Assembly: GCF_900107965.1 (NCBI RefSeq)
Contig: NZ_FNVU01000024.1
Coordinates: 29,247-93,246 of the forward strand
DNA: 64,000 nt
DNA from: Actinacidiphila yanglinensis
Lineage (GTDB): Bacteria; Actinomycetota; Actinomycetes; Streptomycetales; Streptomycetaceae
Reading direction: 5' to 3'
The position numbers were made by a program, and so were the translations under genes. The notes below the pieces were generated by a model. That model was not told the origin of the DNA and did no database searches. It saw only the letters and a list, made by a program, of their open reading frames with translations. Within the stretch, counting starts at the first letter, position 1. Each line of letters starts with the position of its first letter. Of this stretch, positions 59,718 to 64,000 are shown in pieces.

Positions 59718-62700
59718 GCGCGGAGCAGACCAACAAGGACGGAAAGCTGCTCGACTACCTCAAGTGGGTGACCGCGGACCTGCACAAGGCGCGGGCCCGG
59801 GTCGAGGAACTGGAGTCGAGCCGTTCCGAGCCCATCGCGGTGCTGGGCATGAGCTGCCGCTACCCCGGCGACGTGCTGACGCCCGACGACCTGTGGCGGG
59901 TGGCCGCCGACGGCGTCGACGCGATCAGCCCCTTCCCCGGCGACCGCGGCTGGGACGTCGAGGGCATGTACGATCCGGACCCCGACGCCCCCGGCAGCTT
60001 CTACGCACGTGAGGGCGGCTTCCTCAGCGACGTCAAGGGCTTCGACCCGGCGTTCTTCGGGATCTCGCCGCGCGAGGCGCTGGCGATGGACCCGCAGCAG
60101 CGGCTGCTGCTGGAGACCACCTGGGAGGCGGTCGAGCGCGCCCGGATGGACCCGCGCGCCCTGCGGGGCAGCGACACCGGGGTCTTCGTCGGCGTGATGT
60201 ACACCGGCTACGACTCCACGATCGACTCCACGGCGACCGGCGTCGAGGGCCACGCCATGACCGGGATGCTCACCAGTGTCGCGTCCGGCCGGATCTCCTA
60301 CGTCCTCGGCCTGGAGGGGCCGACGGTCAGCATGGACACGGCCTGCTCCTCGTCGCTGGTGTCGATCCACCACGCCGTGTCGGCGCTGCGCGCCGGCGAG
60401 TGCTCGCTGGCGCTGGCCGGCGGGGCGATGGTGATCCCGATCCCGGACGGCTTCGTGGAGTTCTCCCGGCAGCGCGGGCTGGCGCCGGACGGACGCTGCA
60501 AGGCGTTCTCGGCCTCCGCGGACGGCACCGGCTTCTCCGAGGGCGCCGGCATGCTGATGCTGGCACGGCTGTCCGACGCCCAGCGACTCGGCCACCCGGT
60601 GCTGGCGGTGATCCGCGGCACCGCGGTGAACTCCGACGGCGCCTCCAACGGGCTGACCGCGCCGAGCGGTCCCTCGCAGCAGCGGGTGATCCGCCGGGCC
60701 CTGGCGAACGCGGGCCTGTCCCCCGCCGAGGTCGACGTCGTGGACGCGCACGGCACCGGCACCATGCTCGGCGACCCGATCGAGGCGCAGGCGCTGCTGG
60801 CGACCTACGGCCAGTCCCGGCCGGAGGACCAGCCGCTGCTGCTGGGCTCGTTGAAGTCGAACATCGGGCACACCCAGGCGGCCGCCGGCGTGGCCGGCGT
60901 GATCAAGATGGTCATGGCGATGCGGCACGGCACGGTGCCGAGGACCCTGCACATCGACGAGCCGACGCCCGCGGTGGACTGGACCGCCGGGGCGATCGAG
61001 CTGGTGACCGAGAACCGGCCGTGGCCCAGGACCGGGCGGCCCCGGCGGGCGGCGGTCTCCTCCTTCGGGGTGAGCGGCACCAACGCGCACGTCGTCCTCG
61101 AACAGGCCCCCGAGCCGCCGGTCCCGCCGGCCGAGGAGGTCCAGCCGGCCGAAGCGGTCCGGCCGACCGGAGAAGCCCAGCCGGCCGGAGAGGCGCGCAC
61201 GCAGTCGCCCGCGCTGCCGGCCGTGCCGGTGGCGCTGTCCGCCCGTACGCCTGCCGCGCTCGCCGCCCAGGCCGGGCGGTTGCTGGCCACCGCGCGGTCC
61301 GCGGACCCGCTGGACCTCGCGCTCTCGCTGGCCGCCACCCGCACGGTCTTCGATCACCGCGCTGTGGTGGTGGCGGGTGACCGTGACGAGCTGGTGGCGG
61401 GGCTGGGTGTGCTCGCGTCGGGTGGCACGGATGCGGGTGTGGTGTCGGGTGCGGCGGGCACGGGGGGCACAGCGTTCGTGTTCACCGGCCAGGGTGCGCA
61501 GCGGGCCGGGATGGGGCGGGAGTTGTGCGAGGCGTTCCCCGTGTTCGCCGCGGCGTTCGACGAGGTGTGCGCCGGCTTCGAGGGGTTGCTGCCGGGGTCG
61601 TTGAAGGACGTGGTGTTCGGCGGTGAGGGGCTGGACGAGACCGGGTGGACGCAGCCGGCGCTCTTCGCGTTCGAGGTGGCGCTGTTCCGGCTGCTGGAGT
61701 CGTGGGGCGTGGCTCCGGACTTCGTGACGGGCCACTCGGTGGGCGAGCTGGCGGCGGCGCACTGCGTCGGGGTGCTGGGGCTGGCCGACGCGTGCCGGGT
61801 GGTGGCGGCGCGCGGCCGGTTGATGCAGGCCCTGCCGTCGGGCGGGGTGATGGTCGCGGTGGAGGCGAGCGAGGCGGAAGTCGCCGCGCTGCTGGTGGGG
61901 TTGGAGGACCAGGTGGGGTTGGCGGCGGTGAACGGGCCCTCGGCGGTGGTGGTGTCGGGGGCGGAGGAGTCCGTGGCGGGCGTGGTGGACGCGGTGCGGG
62001 GGTGGGGGCGCAAGGTGCGGCGGCTGGCGGTGTCGCATGCGTTCCATTCGCCGCTGATGGACCCGGTGCTGGAGGAGTTCGGATCGGTGGCGGGCGGGGT
62101 CGAGTGGTCGGCGCCGGCCGTGCCGATGGCCGGTGGCGAGGGGGTGGGCTCGGCGGCGTACTGGGTGGAGCACGTGCGGCAGCCGGTGCGGTTCGCCGAC
62201 CACCTGGAGTGGCTGCGGGACCGGGGCGTGACCCGGTTCGTGGAGATCGGGCCGGAGGGTGTGCTGTCGGCGATGGGCCCGGCGTGCGTGGACGGGTCGT
62301 TCGTGGCGCTGCAGCGTCGTGACCACTCCCAGGTGCGGGCGCTGGTCTCGGGGCTGGCGCGGCTGCACGTGGCGGGTCGCACCGTGGGGTGGTCGACGGT
62401 CCTGGCCGGCCGCGGCGGCGATCTGATCGACCTGCCCACGTATCCCTTCCAGCACCAGGACTACTGGCTGGACAGCATCTCCTCGGGCGCGCGGACCGGC
62501 GGCCCGGGCCTTTCACCGGAACACCCGGTGCTCACGGAGTCCGTCGCGCTCGCCGGCACCGACGAGGCGGTCCTCACCGGGCGCCTGTCGCTGCACAGCC
62601 ACCCCTGGCTCGCCGACCACCGCGTGGACGGCGAGATGACGCTGCCCTCCGCGGCCCTCGCCGACCTGGCGGTCCGGGCGGGCGACGAGGTCGGCTGTTC

Positions 62701-64000
62701 CGGCCTGGCCGAGCTGGCCGTCGACGTGCCGCTCACCGTCCCCGACGGCGGCGCGGTCCGGGTGCAGGTGGCCGTGGGCGCGCCCGGCGAGGACGGGCGG
62801 CGGCGGATCACCGTCGGCTCCCGGCCCGACCGCAAGGACCGCAGGGATCCCCGGGCCCCCGAGGACCGGGACGCCGCGTGGAGGGTGCACGCCACCGGCC
62901 TGCTCACCGAGCCGACGCCGGCACCGATGATCTCCCAGGCCGCCTGGCCGCCCCCCGGCGCGGCACCGGTCGAACTCGACGGCCTCTACGCGAAGTCGGC
63001 GCAGGACGGCCGCGCCTACGGGCCGTCCTTCCAGGGGCTGGCGGCGATGTGGCGGCTCGGCGAGGAACTCCTCGCCGAGGTGCGGCTTCCCGACGGCACC
63101 GAGCCGGGCGCGTTCGGGATCCATCCGGCGCTGCTCGACGCCGCGCTGCACCCGCTGCTGGCGACCGGGCAGAACCCCTCGGACCTGTCCTGGCACGGGT
63201 TCGACCTGTATGCCGCCGGACCGCGCGCGCTGCGCGTCCGGATCCGGCCCAAGGGCGAGGACGGGTTCCGGCTGTGGCTGGCCGACGAGGCCGGGGAACC
63301 GGTCGCCGAGGTGCGCGCGTTGCGCCGGCGCCCGGCCGCTCCCGCGGAGCGGCCCGCCCCCGGCACCGGTGACTCGCTCTTCCACGTGGTCTGGTCGCCG
63401 GTCGTCCTGCCCGACCCGGAGGACCTCGACCCGGCCCGCTGGGCCGCGCTCGGGGACACCCCGCTGGCGGATCCGGCGCGCCCGGTGCGGCACGCCGCGG
63501 AGGCCGCCGGCGACATCCTGGTCGCGGTGATCGACGAGTCGGGCGCCGGCGAACCGGTGGCCGCGGCGCACCGGGCCACCGCGCGGGCGCTCGCACTGGT
63601 GCAGGACGGGCTGGCGTCCGGGGTCGCGCGGCTGGTGCTGGTGACGCGGAACGCCGTCGCCACCCGCGACGGCGAGGACCTCGAACTCGGCTCGGCCCCC
63701 GTGTGGGGCCTGGTCCGGTCGGCCCAGGTGGAGAACCCGGGCCGGATCACGCTGATCGACATCGACGGCAGCGCGGCGAGCGCCGCGCAGTTGCCCGCCG
63801 CCCTCGTCTCCGGCCACGAGCAACTGGCGCTGCGCGAGGGGCGCGCGAGCACCCCCCGGCTCGCCCGGGTGCACGAAAGCATCGCGGCCGGGCCGGAGTT
63901 GACGCCGGAGGGCACGGTCCTGATCACCGGCGGCACCGGAGCCCTCGGCACGCTCTTCGCCCACCACCTCGTCACCGCCTACGGGGCCCGCCACCTCCTG
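59714..64000 (+). CDS. Type I modular polyketide synthase, first module KS-AT-DH-KR (partial)
   Basis: The gene starts at ATG 59714 and is open to the window end (1429 residues seen). An N-terminal docking coiled coil (LLDYLKWVTADLHKARARVEELE) precedes the KS: Cys211 in DTACSSS, His346 in HGTGT and His386 in NIGH, so it is active and able to condense. The AT has GHSVGE (Ser675) and HAFH (775-778), indicating malonyl-CoA. The DH has His969 in LADHRVDGEMTLPSA (where HxxxGxxxxP is expected) and Asp1142 in LLDAALHP. A KR begins near 1215, with the nucleotide motif ITGGTGALG near 1405. The first residues show no loading domain, so this is probably an extension module of a larger assembly line. Confidence 0.96.
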   Translation, partial: MSAEQTNKDGKLLDYLKWVTADLHKARARVEELESSRSEPIAVLGMSCRYPGDVLTPDDLWRVAADGVDAISPFPGDRGWDVEGMYDPDPDAPGSFYAREGGFLSDVKGFDPAFFGISPREALAMDPQQRLLLETTWEAVERARMDPRALRGSDTGVFVGVMYTGYDSTIDSTATGVEGHAMTGMLTSVASGRISYVLGLEGPTVSMDTACSSSLVSIHHAVSALRAGECSLALAGGAMVIPIPDGFVEFSRQRGLAPDGRCKAFSASADGTGFSEGAGMLMLARLSDAQRLGHPVLAVIRGTAVNSDGASNGLTAPSGPSQQRVIRRALANAGLSPAEVDVVDAHGTGTMLGDPIEAQALLATYGQSRPEDQPLLLGSLKSNIGHTQAAAGVAGVIKMVMAMRHGTVPRTLHIDEPTPAVDWTAGAIELVTENRPWPRTGRPRRAAVSSFGVSGTNAHVVLEQAPEPPVPPAEEVQPAEAVRPTGEAQPAGEARTQSPALPAVPVALSARTPAALAAQAGRLLATARSADPLDLALSLAATRTVFDHRAVVVAGDRDELVAGLGVLASGGTDAGVVSGAAGTGGTAFVFTGQGAQRAGMGRELCEAFPVFAAAFDEVCAGFEGLLPGSLKDVVFGGEGLDETGWTQPALFAFEVALFRLLESWGVAPDFVTGHSVGELAAAHCVGVLGLADACRVVAARGRLMQALPSGGVMVAVEASEAEVAALLVGLEDQVGLAAVNGPSAVVVSGAEESVAGVVDAVRGWGRKVRRLAVSHAFHSPLMDPVLEEFGSVAGGVEWSAPAVPMAGGEGVGSAAYWVEHVRQPVRFADHLEWLRDRGVTRFVEIGPEGVLSAMGPACVDGSFVALQRRDHSQVRALVSGLARLHVAGRTVGWSTVLAGRGGDLIDLPTYPFQHQDYWLDSISSGARTGGPGLSPEHPVLTESVALAGTDEAVLTGRLSLHSHPWLADHRVDGEMTLPSAALADLAVRAGDEVGCSGLAELAVDVPLTVPDGGAVRVQVAVGAPGEDGRRRITVGSRPDRKDRRDPRAPEDRDAAWRVHATGLLTEPTPAPMISQAAWPPPGAAPVELDGLYAKSAQDGRAYGPSFQGLAAMWRLGEELLAEVRLPDGTEPGAFGIHPALLDAALHPLLATGQNPSDLSWHGFDLYAAGPRALRVRIRPKGEDGFRLWLADEAGEPVAEVRALRRRPAAPAERPAPGTGDSLFHVVWSPVVLPDPEDLDPARWAALGDTPLADPARPVRHAAEAAGDILVAVIDESGAGEPVAAAHRATARALALVQDGLASGVARLVLVTRNAVATRDGEDLELGSAPVWGLVRSAQVENPGRITLIDIDGSAASAAQLPAALVSGHEQLALREGRASTPRLARVHESIAAGPELTPEGTVLITGGTGALGTLFAHHLVTAYGARHLL

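Noticed and set aside
59627..62455. 942-codon minus-strand frame opposite the PKS
   Set aside because: It is antisense to KS and AT domains with all active-site residues in the plus frame. Base composition explains it.

Overview
The window is high-GC actinobacterial DNA, most likely from Streptomyces or a near relative (Kitasatospora, Streptacidiphilus, Actinacidiphila). The evidence is very GC-rich codon third positions, many GTG starts and ATGA start/stop overlaps, promoters that place the start codon at the transcription start, an AfsR-type SARP regulator, a DasR-like operator and a modular type I PKS. I found no rRNA, tRNA, CRISPR array, transposase or phage gene. Everything here is read by eye; no database search was run.

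Layout. (1) 1-7835 is a Dpp/Opp-type ABC importer (permease end, permease-ATPase fusion, ATPase, Tat-type lipoprotein binding protein) followed by a ThuA-like protein, a TIM-barrel isomerase and an NAD epimerase. (2) 7980-17888 begins after a strong dyad operator and holds a Gfo/Idh/MocA dehydrogenase, a GntR/UTRA regulator, a copper amine oxidase, a second isomerase, a second Gfo/Idh/MocA enzyme, a SIS-domain protein, a BadF/BadG-type sugar kinase, an aldehyde dehydrogenase and a small membrane protein. Most joints are 4-bp overlaps. A GH9-like hydrolase without a signal peptide follows. Regions 1 and 2 read as one uptake and catabolic system, probably for an amino-group-bearing glycoside. 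(3) 19788-26840 is housekeeping and accessory genes: zwf, GNAT, inositol-phosphatase-like, two MarR regulators with partners, an MFS exporter and a small secreted protein. (4) 27016-29949 is a SARP/NB-ARC/TPR regulator with 11-bp-phased heptamer repeats at its own promoter and at the promoter of the secreted-protein gene. (5) 30143-38390 is redox and stress genes: methyltransferase, two aldo/keto reductases, a zinc alcohol dehydrogenase divergent from an XRE regulator, and a MarR regulator flanked by two matching 19-bp operators in front of an NmrA-like gene and a hemerythrin gene. (6) 38690-48859 is a mannoside utilisation locus: ROK kinase, LacI regulator and mannose-6-phosphate isomerase-like protein, divergent from a sugar ABC importer and a GH38 alpha-mannosidase. 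(7) 48918-54113 holds a VOC protein, a Ser/Thr kinase, a shortened threonyl-tRNA synthetase, an AA10 LPMO behind a DasR-like site, and a WrbA-like flavodoxin. (8) 54390-64000 is the edge of a polyketide cluster: acyltransferase-3, a stand-alone PKS-type AT, msrA, a PucR-type regulator and the first module of a PKS (KS-AT-DH-KR, running off the window).

The most notable non-coding finds are a 19-residue leader peptide with three consecutive Thr codons followed by a 14-bp hairpin in front of the shortened ThrRS (a candidate ribosome-mediated attenuator); an element of about 110 bp present twice in opposite orientations in the PKS region (85 of 110 positions identical by hand alignment); the phased SARP repeats; and the paired MarR operators.
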